46,307 nucleotides of DNA from NCBI GenBank assembly GCA_018335695.1, contig JAGXRV010000084.1, forward strand, positions 1 through 46,307, written 5' to 3'. This document shows positions 27,302-37,811 of the stretch, piece by piece. The DNA is from Clostridium sp. (GTDB taxonomy: Bacteria > Bacillota > Dethiobacteria > Dethiobacterales > Dethiobacteraceae). Both the position numbers and the translations under genes were made by a program. A model generated the notes under the pieces. The model made no database searches. It was not told the DNA's origin and saw only the letters and a program-made list of their open reading frames with translations. How positions within the stretch are numbered: position 1 is the stretch's first letter; the number at the start of each line of letters is the position of its first letter.

Positions 27302-28465
27302 GTGGTTGGGGCGGTACGTACTGCGGTAGGCAGTTTTGGCGGCAGCTTAAAAGATGTGGGCGCGGTAGAGTTGGGGGCATTAGTTATTCAGGAAGCGCTG
27401 CGCCGCGCCGGTGTGGATGGCAGTCAGGTTGATGAAGTGATAATGGGGAATGTGCTGCAGGCAGGTCTAGGCCAAAATCCGGCACGGCAGGCGTCTCTTC
27501 GCGCCGGGCTGCCGGTGAGTGTGCCGGCTTTTACCGTCAACAAAGTTTGCGGCTCCGGTTTAAAGGCGATCAATCTAGGTGCTGCAGCCGTTATGATGGG
27601 TGATGCGGAGGTGGTGGTGGCCGGTGGTATGGAAAATATGAGCCAGGCGCCTTATCTTTCGCCGAGTGCCCGTTGGGGGCAGCGTATGGGTAACGGTATT
27701 TTGGTAGATTCCCTCCTGACGGATGGGCTCACCTGTGCTCTTGACGGGATTCACATGGGTATTACCGCAGAAAATATTGCCGCTGACTTCTGTCTTTCCC
27801 GAGAAGAGCAAGATGCTCTGGCTGCTGAGAGTCAGCGCCGTGCTGCGGCAGCAATCGCAAACGGTAGTTTTCTCGCTGAAATTATGGCGGTTTCGATCCC
27901 GCAACGCAAAGGGGATCCGCTCAGTTTTCAGGTTGATGAGTTCCCGAAGCAAGCTTCCACCGTTGCCACTTTAGCAAAGTTAAGTCCGGCGTTTAAAAAA
28001 GACGGCACAGTAACTGCCGGTAACGCCTCCGGGATTAACGACGGTGCGGCTGCCGTGGTGTTAATGTCTGCAGAAAAAGCAAAAGAACTGGGTCTTTTAC
28101 CGCTTGCCCGCATCGTTTCTTTTGCTTCAGCCGGTGTGGAGCCGAGGATCATGGGGACAGGCCCCATTAAAGCCACGCAAAAAGCATTGGCAAAAGCCGG
28201 CTTATCTTTAGGCGAGGTGGAGCTGATTGAAGCAAATGAAGCTTTTGCCGCTCAAGCGCTGGCTGTAGCTAAGACACTCGAATTTAATCTGGATATAGTC
28301 AATGTAAATGGCGGCGCGATTGCCATTGGCCATCCAATCGGTGCCAGCGGTGCCCGGATTTTTGTTACTTTGCTTTTTGCCATGCAAAAACGTGATGCGA
28401 AAGTAGGGCTGGCTACCCTTTGCATTGGCGGTGGTCAAGGAGTCGCTACCATAGTCAAGCGTTAG
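27302..28465 (+). CDS. Acetyl-CoA acetyltransferase (thiolase)
   Basis: 387 aa from the GTG given here. Condenses two acetyl-CoA to acetoacetyl-CoA. Nucleophile Cys in VCGSGLKAI (Cys83 from this GTG), [10 protein letters not shown] His and CIGGGQG Cys complete the triad. The start is odd: five codons upstream an ATA codon (27287-27289) stands where homologues have Met1, since [13 protein letters not shown] aligns without gaps to MKEVVIASAVRTA of Clostridium acetobutylicum ThlA, and it has AAAGGAGGAGG 5 nt before it. The GTG used here has only AGAGG. Last gene of the sua5-to-thiolase cluster. Confidence 0.93.
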   Translation: MVGAVRTAVGSFGGSLKDVGAVELGALVIQEALRRAGVDGSQVDEVIMGNVLQAGLGQNPARQASLRAGLPVSVPAFTVNKVCGSGLKAINLGAAAVMMGDAEVVVAGGMENMSQAPYLSPSARWGQRMGNGILVDSLLTDGLTCALDGIHMGITAENIAADFCLSREEQDALAAESQRRAAAAIANGSFLAEIMAVSIPQRKGDPLSFQVDEFPKQASTVATLAKLSPAFKKDGTVTAGNASGINDGAAAVVLMSAEKAKELGLLPLARIVSFASAGVEPRIMGTGPIKATQKALAKAGLSLGEVELIEANEAFAAQALAVAKTLEFNLDIVNVNGGAIAIGHPIGASGARIFVTLLFAMQKRDAKVGLATLCIGGGQGVATIVKR

Positions 28466-28752
28466 CAGTCGTCCCGTTTGTGCCGCCTCTGATGTGAAGG
28501 GGCATATTGTTTGAAAATTTCAAAAATGGTGCTGTATCAGAAAATTTCAAAAATAATCTTTAATTAAGCTGATAAGATTAGAAAAGTGGGAAGGGATTTC
28601 AAAAATACTGTCGAATATGAATATGGTCAATTCGGGGAATTCCTTTTCTGTCAGTAAATATTCTGCACAAGACAGGAACGCCACGCTCTTGCCTGAATAT
28701 CCCGGAAAATTGCTGGAAACTTTAATGTTAACGCAGCAAAGAGGGGGTCTTT
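28466..28752. other. Intergenic region upstream of the V-ATPase operon
   Basis: 287 bp, AT-rich. Three copies of ATTTCAAAAAT-like sequence (near 28513, 28539 and 28596). A TTGAAA / TATCAG pair with an 18 nt spacer begins near 28511 and is a possible promoter. One TGTCGAA (28609-28615) matches the Spo0A-box core, but a single 7-mer is expected by chance. No gene seen. Confidence 0.4.
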
Positions 28753-28962
28753 GTGGTAAAGTTTAATCCCGAAGACTACTCAGGTCTTGGTTTAGCCGTG
28801 AATCTGGCTCTTTCTATAGCCGTGCCGCTGCTCGCGGGGATTCTTTTAGGCCAGTACCTGGGTGAAAAATTTGGCAATCCGCCCTTGTTCACCTTATTTG
28901 GTGTTTTGCTTGGGTTGTTTGCAGGGTTTAGGCAGGCTATCGGGTTGCTTCTCAAGAAGTAG
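28753..28962 (+). CDS. AtpZ/AtpI-like small membrane protein
   Basis: 69 aa with two transmembrane helices (about 14-34 and 44-65) joined by a short loop with GQYLGEKFG. This hairpin resembles the AtpZ/AtpI (ATPase gene 1) family that normally heads F-type ATP synthase operons and is linked to cation transport or c-ring assembly. GTG start with AGAGGGGG upstream. Here it leads a V-type operon, which is unusual and may be a relic of a displaced F-type operon. Confidence 0.75.
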   Translation: MVKFNPEDYSGLGLAVNLALSIAVPLLAGILLGQYLGEKFGNPPLFTLFGVLLGLFAGFRQAIGLLLKK

Positions 28963-29053
28963 CACGGGGGTCGGTCTAGTTTCATGTGTTTGTCTGGCCG
29001 GAGGCTGCCGCCGGTTCCTGACAAGTTTTCTTAAGTAAAGTAGGGGGAGGTGA

Positions 29054-29386
29054 ATGCTTTTGTTGGTGGAGATGATTAGAGAGATTCGGTCCGCAGAGGA
29101 GCAAGCTGAAGAGATTAAACGAGGCGCACATCTTGAGGCGCGCAGGATGGTGCAGGAAGCGGAACTGAAAGCGGCTGAAATCTACCAGCAGTATGCGGCT
29201 GCGGCAGAGGCAGAAGGCCGTCAAGTCGTGACTGCCGGGGAACAAGAGGGCCAAGGGTTAGTTGCTCCGATTCAGCAACGTGCGGCACAGGAGATTGAAA
29301 AAATTTTGGCTGCCGCTCGCGGCAAACAGGAAGCGGCAATAACCTTGGTTATGGAGAGGATCGTGAAAAGCTATGGGCATAGCTAA
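29054..29386 (+). CDS. ntpF: V-type ATPase peripheral stalk subunit (G/H type, NtpF)
   Basis: 110 aa, almost entirely charged Ala/Glu/Lys/Arg coiled coil (about 8-105), as in the small stalk subunit that pairs with subunit E. GGGGGAGGTGA precedes the ATG. Its end overlaps ntpI by 14 nt. First V-ATPase subunit gene, matching the ntpFIKECGABD order of Enterococcus hirae. Confidence 0.82.
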   Translation: MLLLVEMIREIRSAEEQAEEIKRGAHLEARRMVQEAELKAAEIYQQYAAAAEAEGRQVVTAGEQEGQGLVAPIQQRAAQEIEKILAAARGKQEAAITLVMERIVKSYGHS

Positions 29387-31331
29387 AATGAACAAACTCT
29401 ACTTAGTTGCCCACCAGGCTGAAAAGGATAAAGTTCTTAATATCCTGCAGCAACTTGGCGTTTTGGAGGTTAATGACCTTCAGGCTAAGGATGCCGAAGA
29501 CCAAGCCTGGGCGGAAATGGTGGAAGAAGACCAGGAGCAGGAAGCTTTGCAGTCACTGGAAGCGCGGCTTGCTGATGTGCGTTTTTCCTTAGATTTTCTG
29601 CAGCGCTATTACCCTGCAAAGAAAAGTATGCTGGCCGCATTGAGCGACAGCAAAATGGTTGTGGATTCAGCGCAGTTAGGCAGTAACGCCATTCTGTGGG
29701 ACAACGTAAGCACCGGTGTTTATACCGCACTGCGCAAGATTGACGAAAAGCTGATGCTTTTGCGCAATGAAGAAACACGCTTGCAAAACTTAAAGATTCA
29801 ACTGACACCTTGGGTCAAACTGGACGTTCCCTTGGAAGAAATTAAGACAACATCTGTCGTTCGGACGGAACTTGGCACACTGCCTGCGGCTGAATTGGGG
29901 CAGGTCAGGGAAGAACTTGCCGCAGCGGCGCCTGCCTGCTATTTACAAGAAATAAATAGTGACCGCGGTGAGTCGTTTGTTTTCGTGCTATATCACCTCT
30001 CGAGCGCGGATGATGTGTTAGCTGTTTTGAAGCAACACAATTTTAACAGGCAAAACTTTCCGCAATTGCAGGGAACTGCGGCTGAAAACTTAAAGCGCAT
30101 TGAGCAAGAGCTAGCCAAGGCGGAAAGTGAGCGCACGGCAGCGCTGGCCGGTGCCGCAGAACAGCTAAAATATCGTGACCAGCTAAATTATTTTCTCGAT
30201 TATCTCACACTGGAACGTGATAAAAAGCAGGTAGTTTCAAATTTAGCGCGCACAGGCAATGCTTTTATCCTGGAAGGTTGGATTTGCCAGGCGGATTTGC
30301 CTGAGTTAAAAAAGAAGCTGGCCTCAGCCTGTGAGACGGTGGAAGTTTTAGCTCGCGAACCTGAAGAAGACGAAGCTTTTCCGGTGATGCTGGAAAACAA
30401 ACCGCTTTTTGCCCCGTTTGAGTTTATCACCAAGCTTTACGGCACACCGGGGCCGCGCGGCCTTGACCCTACCCCGATGCTTTCCCCGTTTTTCATTGTC
30501 TTTTTCGGTCTTTGTATGACTGATGCCGGCTATGGAGTAATTATTGCTTTGCTGGGAATAGTCGGTTTAAAGATGATTAAAGCCGGGCCGGCTCGCAATT
30601 TGATGTGGATCTTTCTTGCCGGCGGCCTTTCTACCGTACTTTTTGGTTGGCTGGTGGGGGGATGGTTTGGCATGCCGTTGCTTGGCGCGCCACTCTTCTT
30701 CGATTCCTTGGCTGATCCGATGCGTATGCTGATTTACGCTTTTGTGCTGGGTATCATCCAGATTTTCTTTGGGATGGCTATACAGTTTTACCGTTTGGCA
30801 AAACAAGGGAAAATACTTGACGCCATTTTCGACGTAGGCTTCTGGTATTTGCTGATCATCGGCTTGTTGCTTTTTATCGCGCCTGGGATGGGCGGTATCG
30901 CACAATCTATGGCGCTTGTAGGTGCTGGTGGTCTGATTCTTACTCAGGGACGCACACAGCCTACTCTTATTAAGAAGTTCTTTTCCGGGCTTCTCTCGCT
31001 CTACAATATCACCGGTTACCTTAGTGATGTGCTATCCTACTCTCGCTTGTTGGCGCTCGGTTTGGCCACGGCTGTTATCGCTCTGGCGATTAATACCATG
31101 GCGGGGCTGCTCGCCGGACATCCGATTGGTTATGTCGTGATGGTGATTTTATTGCTTGCCGGCCACACGTTTAACCTGATTATCAACACGCTTGGTTCTT
31201 ACATTCACTCCAGCCGTCTTCAGTATATCGAGTTCTATAACCGCTTTTACGAAGGCGGCGGCCGCGCTTTCGTGCCGTTTAGGTTAAAAACCAGGAGCAT
31301 TCAAGTACAATCTGAATGGCAAAACAATTAG
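29373..31331 (+). CDS. ntpI: V-type ATPase subunit I (membrane a-subunit)
   Basis: 652 aa. The N-terminal half is cytoplasmic with coiled coils and holds the peripheral stalks; the C-terminal half (about 365-630) has seven to eight membrane segments forming the stator ion half-channels. The conserved Arg needed for ion release is in VLSYSRLLALGLA. PTMLSPFFIVFFGLCMTDAG is a family motif. Confidence 0.95.
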   Translation: MGIAKMNKLYLVAHQAEKDKVLNILQQLGVLEVNDLQAKDAEDQAWAEMVEEDQEQEALQSLEARLADVRFSLDFLQRYYPAKKSMLAALSDSKMVVDSAQLGSNAILWDNVSTGVYTALRKIDEKLMLLRNEETRLQNLKIQLTPWVKLDVPLEEIKTTSVVRTELGTLPAAELGQVREELAAAAPACYLQEINSDRGESFVFVLYHLSSADDVLAVLKQHNFNRQNFPQLQGTAAENLKRIEQELAKAESERTAALAGAAEQLKYRDQLNYFLDYLTLERDKKQVVSNLARTGNAFILEGWICQADLPELKKKLASACETVEVLAREPEEDEAFPVMLENKPLFAPFEFITKLYGTPGPRGLDPTPMLSPFFIVFFGLCMTDAGYGVIIALLGIVGLKMIKAGPARNLMWIFLAGGLSTVLFGWLVGGWFGMPLLGAPLFFDSLADPMRMLIYAFVLGIIQIFFGMAIQFYRLAKQGKILDAIFDVGFWYLLIIGLLLFIAPGMGGIAQSMALVGAGGLILTQGRTQPTLIKKFFSGLLSLYNITGYLSDVLSYSRLLALGLATAVIALAINTMAGLLAGHPIGYVVMVILLLAGHTFNLIINTLGSYIHSSRLQYIEFYNRFYEGGGRAFVPFRLKTRSIQVQSEWQNN

Positions 31332-31349
31332 CATAGAAACTAGTGTTAA

Positions 31350-31874
<525 letters not shown>

Positions 31875-31887
31875 GGAGGGCTGCCTG

Positions 31888-32487
31888 ATGTCAGGAGCCA
31901 ACAAGCTCAAGGAAAAGATTTTGGCTGAAGCCGGCAGTCAAGCGGCTGATGTTTTGGCTGATGCTCGCCAAAAATCGTCGGAGATCCTTGCAAGAGGCGA
32001 AGGAGAAGCTGCCGCCAAAAAGGTCAGTTTGCTGGAACAGGCGGCTGTTCAAGCCGGAGAGCGGCGGAGTCGCGCGCAGACAATTGCGGAGCTTGACGCC
32101 CGCAAAGCTATCTTGGCGGCTAAAGGAAAACTGATTGAGGATACTTTTCAGCAGGCGCTTACCCGTCTCAGTCTTCTTGATCAAAAGGCTTATCAGGATA
32201 TTCTTTTTAACATGCTCCTTGCTGCAGCACAAACCGGTGCTGAGGAAGTAATCGTTTCTCAGTCCGATCGCGCGCGGTTTACACCGGAATTCTTGGCTCG
32301 CGTCAATCAAGCACTGACCCAGCAGGGCAAAAAGGGAAAGTTGACTCTCTCCGCAGAAACGAGTGAAATGCAGGGTGGCTTTATCCTGCGCAGCGGAGAT
32401 GTGGAAATTAATAATTCCTTTGACTCCATTCTGGGGATACAACGCGACCAGTTGGAGCCGGAAGTGGCGGCAATCCTTTTCAGCTAA
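31888..32487 (+). CDS. ntpE: V-type ATPase subunit E
   Basis: 199 aa. N-terminal helix-rich stalk segment (about 5-110, pairing with the G/H subunit) and a C-terminal globular domain ending GGFILRSGDVEINNSFDSIL, typical of subunit E. ATG at 31888 with AAGGAGGG 7 nt upstream. Confidence 0.93.
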   Translation: MSGANKLKEKILAEAGSQAADVLADARQKSSEILARGEGEAAAKKVSLLEQAAVQAGERRSRAQTIAELDARKAILAAKGKLIEDTFQQALTRLSLLDQKAYQDILFNMLLAAAQTGAEEVIVSQSDRARFTPEFLARVNQALTQQGKKGKLTLSAETSEMQGGFILRSGDVEINNSFDSILGIQRDQLEPEVAAILFS

Positions 32488-32592
32488 AGATCTTAATATT
32501 GCTGGAGCGGAAAGAAGAAGAGGCAAATGCCGGCGTTGTCCGGCTCATCCCCTTCCGATAACCGGCCTCCGGCTCGAAAGGAGGCTTGGAGC

Positions 32593-33597
32593 GTGCCAAA
32601 TAATGACCGGTATGCCTATGCCGTCGGTCGGATCCGTGCTATGGAAACACGGCTTTTGGATCGCGGCAAAATTGATCGAATGGTTGAGGCCAGAAGCGCT
32701 GAAGAAGCGCTGAAGGTGCTGGGAGAGAGTGAATACGGCGAGTATCTGGCTGATCTTGGCAGTGTGCACCAGTTTGAAAAAATGCTGGATGCCGAGCTGC
32801 GCCGTATTTATCTGGAATTGCGCAAAATTTCCCCGGTGCCCGAGCTGATTAACCTTTTTGCTAAGAAATTCGACTATCACAATCTTAAAGTCTTAATTAA
32901 AGCAAACAAGCTGGCGGAAAAGCGCGATGAGCTGTTGGTGCCGGAAGTGGGGAATATTCCCTTGGCTGAACTGATTCGTGCCGTTGCCGATGATGATTAT
33001 CGTAATCTGCCTGCCCTTATGCGACAAGCGGCAGAAAAGCTTTCCGAGCTGCTTCGTCTGGATCCCGATCCACAGTTAGTGGGTCTGCTTTTGGACCGTG
33101 CCATGTATCAAGAGCTCGAAGACGCGGTAGATGCTCAGAAATCGCGGTTTTTAAAGGGTTATTTTACGAGTTTGGTCGATCTGCTGAATATCAAGACATT
33201 TTTGCGCGTCCGCCGTGCCAACCGTCCAAAGGATTTTCTGCAACAGGCATTATTGCCGAATGGTGATGTTGATATGAGCAAACTGGTGCAGTTGGTGGAG
33301 CCGCTGGAAGTGCTGGTGGATCGGCTGATGTTTAGCCCCTATGCCCAGGTGGTAGAGGAAGGGGTTCAGACGTATCAGAAAACTGATACGCTGACCCGTT
33401 ACGAAAAGCTGGCTGATGATCATCTGATTAAGTATGCGAAACAAGCTAAATATGTGACTTTTGGCCCGGAGCCGATTATTGGTTACCTGTTAGCCAAGGA
33501 AAGCGAAATCAAGATGATTCGCATTATAATGGTCGGTAAAATCAATCAGCTGCCTACCGAAGAGATCAAAGAAAGGTTACGTGATGTCTATGTATAA
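32593..33597 (+). CDS. ntpC: V-type ATPase subunit C
   Basis: 334 aa, mostly helical, the socket that links the central stalk to the K ring. Opening NDRYAYAVGRIRAMETRLLDRGKIDRM and the end YLLAKESEIKMIRIIMVGKINQLP match the family. GTG at 32593 chosen because AAAGGAGG lies 8 nt upstream; an in-frame ATG 22 codons earlier has no ribosome site. Overlaps ntpG. Confidence 0.93.
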   Translation: MPNNDRYAYAVGRIRAMETRLLDRGKIDRMVEARSAEEALKVLGESEYGEYLADLGSVHQFEKMLDAELRRIYLELRKISPVPELINLFAKKFDYHNLKVLIKANKLAEKRDELLVPEVGNIPLAELIRAVADDDYRNLPALMRQAAEKLSELLRLDPDPQLVGLLLDRAMYQELEDAVDAQKSRFLKGYFTSLVDLLNIKTFLRVRRANRPKDFLQQALLPNGDVDMSKLVQLVEPLEVLVDRLMFSPYAQVVEEGVQTYQKTDTLTRYEKLADDHLIKYAKQAKYVTFGPEPIIGYLLAKESEIKMIRIIMVGKINQLPTEEIKERLRDVYV

Positions 33598-33916
33598 GGT
33601 AGCGGTAGTTGGCGATAAAAACTCCATCTTGGGTTTTAAAGCGCTTGGCGTCGCCACATATCCGGTTACCGGCGGTGACGAAGCGGCCCGTGCGCTAAGC
33701 GAAATTGTGCGGGAAAAAGTTGCTGTTATTTGCATTACTGAAGCCGTGGCGGAACAGGTTCAACCGCAGCTGGAAGAGCTTAATAAAAGGCTTCTGCCGG
33801 CAGTCGTACTCATCCCAAATAACCAAGGATCTTTGGGTCTGGGGATGATGCAGATCAAGAAGAATGCAGAAAAAGCCATTGGCGCTGATATCTTATTTGG
33901 GAAAGAGGGTAGTTAG
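33584..33916 (+). CDS. ntpG: V-type ATPase subunit F (NtpG), central stalk
   Basis: 110 aa. Rossmann-like small stalk protein: [21 protein letters not shown] at the N-terminus and [12 protein letters not shown] later are family motifs. The start is uncertain among GTG 33581, ATG 33584 and ATG 33590; AAAGG at 33572-33576 is best placed for 33584. Overlaps the end of ntpC. Confidence 0.92.
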   Translation: MSMYKVAVVGDKNSILGFKALGVATYPVTGGDEAARALSEIVREKVAVICITEAVAEQVQPQLEELNKRLLPAVVLIPNNQGSLGLGMMQIKKNAEKAIGADILFGKEGS

Positions 33917-33918
33917 CT

Positions 33919-35712
33919 TTGACCAATACGGAAAATGTGGGTAAAATCGTCAAGGTTTCCGGCCCGCTTGTCGTCGCCGAAAACATGACGGGCGCCAAGA
34001 TGTTTGACGTGGTACGCGTCAGCGACAAGCGGCTGATTGGTGAAATTATCGAAGTGCGTGGAGATCGTGCCTCTATTCAGGTCTACGAAGAAACAAGCGG
34101 ACTTGGCCCCGGCGAGCCGGTATATTCAACCGGCCTTCCGTTAAGTGTGGAATTGGGCCCTGGTCTGATCGAGTCGATTTACGACGGCATTCAACGCCCC
34201 TTGGATGAAATTTTTAACCAGATCGGCGCAAGGATTGCCCGTGGTGTTGAGGTGGAATCTTTAAATCGTCACAAGAAATGGAACTTTGTGGCTACTGCAA
34301 AAGTGGGCGATGATGTACAAGCCGGAGACATTCTGGGCACTGTTCAGGAAACAACACTGGTTCTCCACAAAATTATGGTTCCGCCCGGTGTGAGCGGCAA
34401 GATTTCATTTCTCCATAACGGGGAAGCCACTGTAGTAGACACCATCGCCAAACTTGAAAAAGACGGCAAGACGACAGAGGTACAGATGATGCAAAAATGG
34501 CCTGTGCGCAGAGGCCGTCCCTACACAGAGAAACTCTCCCCCAATGAACCGCTCTTGACCGGGCAGCGGGTTGTGGACATGTTCTTCCCTGTAGCCAAAG
34601 GAGGCACAGCCTGTATCCCAGGTCCCTTCGGTTCCGGTAAAACTGTAACGCAGCACCAGTTGGCCAAGTGGGCCGACGCGGAAATAGTTGTTTATGTCGG
34701 CTGCGGCGAGCGGGGCAACGAAATGACTGACGTGCTCAACGAATTTCCTGAACTAAAGGACCCTAAATCGGGTGAGCCTTTGATGAAGCGGACAGTGTTG
34801 ATTGCCAACACATCTGATATGCCCGTGGCCGCGCGCGAAGCTTCGATTTACACCGGAATCACCTTGGCTGAATATTTCCGTGATATGGGCTATTCAGTGG
34901 CGCTGATGGCAGACTCCACCTCCCGCTGGGCAGAGGCGCTTCGCGAGATGTCCGGTCGTCTGGAAGAGATGCCTGGTGAAGAAGGCTATCCGGCCTACCT
35001 TGGTTCGCGTGTCGCCGAGTTTTATGAGCGGGCCGGTAAAGTAACTTGCCTTGGCAGTGATGGACGCATTGGCGCCTTAACAGCCGTAGGAGCCGTATCT
35101 CCCCCCGGCGGTGACCTCTCAGAGCCGGTGTCGCAGAATACTCTGCGAATCGTCAAAGTTTTCTGGGGCTTGGACGCCGCCCTTGCCTACCGTCGTCACT
35201 TCCCGGCGATTAACTGGCTTTTGTCTTACTCGCTTTATACGGACACCTTTGATGATTTCTATCGCAATAATTTAGGCAGCGAGTGGGTAGATTTGCGCAG
35301 CGAAGCGATGCGAATTTTACAGGAAGAAGCTGAACTGGAAGAAATTGTGCGTTTAGTCGGCGTTGATGCCCTTTCTCAAAAGGAGCGCCTCGTCCTGGAG
35401 ACTGCCAAGTCCGTTAGGGAAGACTTTTTGCACCAGAACTCCTTCCATGAAGTAGACACTTATGCGTCACTGGAAAAACAGTTCAAGATGATTAAACTGA
35501 TTATGGCATTTCATCATGAGGCAAAACGGGCCACTGAACGGGGCGCTAACCTCTTAGAGATTCTAAACCTTCCTGTTCGTGATCAAATCGCCCGTGCCCG
35601 TTACTTGGCGGAAAGCGATATGGCTCAGATAGATAAAATTGAAGCTGCCCTGAAGGAGCAGATTGCCGGTCTTACCGCCGGTGGCGACGACTTCGAGCAG
35701 CAGTACGCGTAG
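33919..35712 (+). CDS. ntpA: V-type ATPase catalytic subunit A
   Basis: 597 aa ATP-hydrolysing subunit. Walker A GPFGSGKT is at 235-242, followed by the [11 protein letters not shown] segment, [16 protein letters not shown] (Walker B region) and the A-subunit-specific insertion around residues 110-200. TTG start with GAGGG upstream. Confidence 0.97.
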   Translation: MTNTENVGKIVKVSGPLVVAENMTGAKMFDVVRVSDKRLIGEIIEVRGDRASIQVYEETSGLGPGEPVYSTGLPLSVELGPGLIESIYDGIQRPLDEIFNQIGARIARGVEVESLNRHKKWNFVATAKVGDDVQAGDILGTVQETTLVLHKIMVPPGVSGKISFLHNGEATVVDTIAKLEKDGKTTEVQMMQKWPVRRGRPYTEKLSPNEPLLTGQRVVDMFFPVAKGGTACIPGPFGSGKTVTQHQLAKWADAEIVVYVGCGERGNEMTDVLNEFPELKDPKSGEPLMKRTVLIANTSDMPVAAREASIYTGITLAEYFRDMGYSVALMADSTSRWAEALREMSGRLEEMPGEEGYPAYLGSRVAEFYERAGKVTCLGSDGRIGALTAVGAVSPPGGDLSEPVSQNTLRIVKVFWGLDAALAYRRHFPAINWLLSYSLYTDTFDDFYRNNLGSEWVDLRSEAMRILQEEAELEEIVRLVGVDALSQKERLVLETAKSVREDFLHQNSFHEVDTYASLEKQFKMIKLIMAFHHEAKRATERGANLLEILNLPVRDQIARARYLAESDMAQIDKIEAALKEQIAGLTAGGDDFEQQYA

Positions 35713-35728
35713 GGAAGGAGGAGCCACC

Positions 35729-37108
35729 ATGCAAAAAGAGTATCGTACCGTTTCGGAGATTATCGGCCCCTTGATGCTAGTTGAACAGGTGGAAGGCATC
35801 AAATTTGGCGAACTTGCCGAAATCGAATTAAAAGATGGTTCAACGCGCCGCGGTCGCGTGTTGGAGGTAAGTGACGACAAAGCGCTCGTTCAGATTTTTG
35901 AAGGCACGAGCGGGATGAGTGTAAGCGGCTCAAAAGTTCGCTTCCTGAGCAAAGGGATTGAATTGCCGGTATCCATGGATATGCTGGGGCGCGTTTTTGA
36001 CGGTCTGGGGCGTCCCCGGGATAATGGGCCTAAAATTATTCCCGAGCAGCGTCTTGATATTAACGGTTTGCCGCTGAACCCTTATGCGCGTAACTTTCCG
36101 TCAGAGTTTATTCAGACGGGAGTTTCTACGATTGATGGCCTGAATACTTTGGTGCGGGGACAAAAGTTGCCTATTTTCTCAGGCTCCGGATTGCCTCACA
36201 ACCGTTTGGCGGCGCAGATTGCCCGTCAGGCTAAGGTGCTCGGAGGAGAAGGTAAATTTGCTTTGGTGTTTGCTGCCATGGGGATTACCTTTGAAGAAGC
36301 CGACTTCTTCATCTCCGACTTCCGGAAAACGGGTGCTATCGATCGCTCCGTCCTGTTTATCAACTTGGCGGACGACCCGGCCATTGAGCGGATTGCCACC
36401 CCGCGGATGGCGCTTACCTGTGCTGAATATCTGGCGTATGAAAAAGGGATGCATGTTCTCGTTATCTTGACGGATTTGACTAACTATGCCGAGGCGTTGC
36501 GTGAGATTTCCGCCGCCCGCAAAGAAGTGCCGGGTCGCCGCGGCTATCCGGGCTACCTTTATACCGACTTGGCTACGCTCTATGAACGCGCCGGCAGGAT
36601 CCGTGACCGCGAAGGCTCTATTACCCAGATCCCGATCCTTACCATGCCGGAGGATGACAAGACACATCCGATTCCCGATCTTACCGGTTACATTACGGAA
36701 GGACAGATTATGCTTAACCGTTCTTTGAACCGGAAAGGTATCTATCCGCCCGTAGACGTCCTGCCCTCCCTTTCCCGTTTGAAGGATAAAGGGATTGGCA
36801 AAGGCAAGACCCGTGAAGACCATGCCGACGTTTTAAACCAGCTTTACGCTGCTTATGCGCGTGGTAAAGAGGCAAAAGAACTGGCGGCAATTCTCGGTGA
36901 AGCGGCACTCAGCAGTTCCGACAAGATGTTTGCCCGTTTTGCCGATGAGTTTGAAAACCGCTATATTAAGCAGGGCGAAAATGAGAACCGCAGCATTGTG
37001 GATACGCTCACAATTGGTTGGGATCTGCTGGCTCTGCTGCCTCGCACGGAACTGAAACGTGTTCGCGATGAGTATCTGGAAAAGTACCTGCCCGTTAAGG
37101 GGGAGTAA
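35729..37108 (+). CDS. ntpB: V-type ATPase regulatory subunit B
   Basis: 459 aa non-catalytic nucleotide-binding subunit alternating with A in the head. A degenerate P-loop ([18 protein letters not shown]) replaces Walker [22 protein letters not shown] and [19 protein letters not shown] are B-subunit motifs. ATG at 35729 has GGAAGGAGG 8 nt before it; the in-frame codons upstream lie inside ntpA. Confidence 0.97.
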   Translation: MQKEYRTVSEIIGPLMLVEQVEGIKFGELAEIELKDGSTRRGRVLEVSDDKALVQIFEGTSGMSVSGSKVRFLSKGIELPVSMDMLGRVFDGLGRPRDNGPKIIPEQRLDINGLPLNPYARNFPSEFIQTGVSTIDGLNTLVRGQKLPIFSGSGLPHNRLAAQIARQAKVLGGEGKFALVFAAMGITFEEADFFISDFRKTGAIDRSVLFINLADDPAIERIATPRMALTCAEYLAYEKGMHVLVILTDLTNYAEALREISAARKEVPGRRGYPGYLYTDLATLYERAGRIRDREGSITQIPILTMPEDDKTHPIPDLTGYITEGQIMLNRSLNRKGIYPPVDVLPSLSRLKDKGIGKGKTREDHADVLNQLYAAYARGKEAKELAAILGEAALSSSDKMFARFADEFENRYIKQGENENRSIVDTLTIGWDLLALLPRTELKRVRDEYLEKYLPVKGE

Positions 37109-37111
37109 GGT

Positions 37112-37750
37112 GTGGAAATCCGCGTAAACCCTACAAGGATGGAGTTTAACCGTCTTAAAGGACGGCTCAAAATGGCTCAGCGCGGCCACAAACTTCTTAA
37201 AGATAAGCGCGATGAGTTGATGCGCGTTTTCCTTAAATTAATTCGGGAAAATAAGGAATTGCGCACCAGTGTGGAAAAAGAGCTTTCCCGTTCTTTTGCC
37301 AATTTCCTCTTGGCGAGTGCTGTGATGTCGGGGGAAACGCTGGAAGAAGCGATTATGTATCCTAAAGCGGCCGTGAAAGTAGACGTAAAAACGAAGAATG
37401 TGATGAGCGTGCATGTCCCGCAAATCACCAACTTGGAAGATAAGGAGACCGAAGGCGATGCTACGCCATACGGGTTTGCCAATACTTCCGGGGAGCTGGA
37501 TTCTTCTATTGACACGTTAGCCAAAGTGTTGCCGCACTTGATCCGCTTGGCTGAGCTGGAAAAGGCGGTCTACCTGCTGGCGGATGAGATTGATAAAACT
37601 CGCCGCCGTGTTAACGCTTTGGAGCACGTCCTCATTCCGCAACTTCAGCATACAATTAAGTATATCAGCATGAAGTTGGATGAAAACGAGCGGGGCGCGT
37701 TAGTTCGACTGATGAAAATCAAAGATATTGTCCGCGGAGATAAAAAATAA
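37112..37750 (+). CDS. ntpD: V-type ATPase subunit D, central rotor shaft
   Basis: 212 aa. N-terminal VNPTRMEFNRLKGRLKMAQRGHKLLKDKRDEL (two long antiparallel helices with the C-terminal half, KTRRRVNALEHVLIPQL) is diagnostic. GTG start 3 nt after the ntpB stop. Last gene of the operon, closed by a long hairpin. Confidence 0.96.
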   Translation: MEIRVNPTRMEFNRLKGRLKMAQRGHKLLKDKRDELMRVFLKLIRENKELRTSVEKELSRSFANFLLASAVMSGETLEEAIMYPKAAVKVDVKTKNVMSVHVPQITNLEDKETEGDATPYGFANTSGELDSSIDTLAKVLPHLIRLAELEKAVYLLADEIDKTRRRVNALEHVLIPQLQHTIKYISMKLDENERGALVRLMKIKDIVRGDKK

Positions 37751-37756
37751 CATAAA

Positions 37757-37802
37757 GCAAAACTTAAGGCCGCCGTGAAATCACGGCGGCCTTAAGTTTT
37801 GC
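37757..37802. terminator. Bidirectional terminator: 46-nt perfect palindrome
   Basis: 22-bp uninterrupted stem (5-prime arm GCAAAACTTAAGGCCGCCGT... from 37757) with a 2-nt AA centre. A-run at the left and T-run at the right make it a terminator in both directions, serving ntpD (plus) and the PhoU-like gene (minus). Confidence 0.88.
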
Positions 37803-37811
37803 AAACTATAT

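Noticed and set aside
28609-28615. TGTCGAA as a Spo0A box before the V-ATPase operon
   Set aside because: A 7-mer is expected about five to six times on both strands of this window by chance, and no second box or clear promoter supports it.
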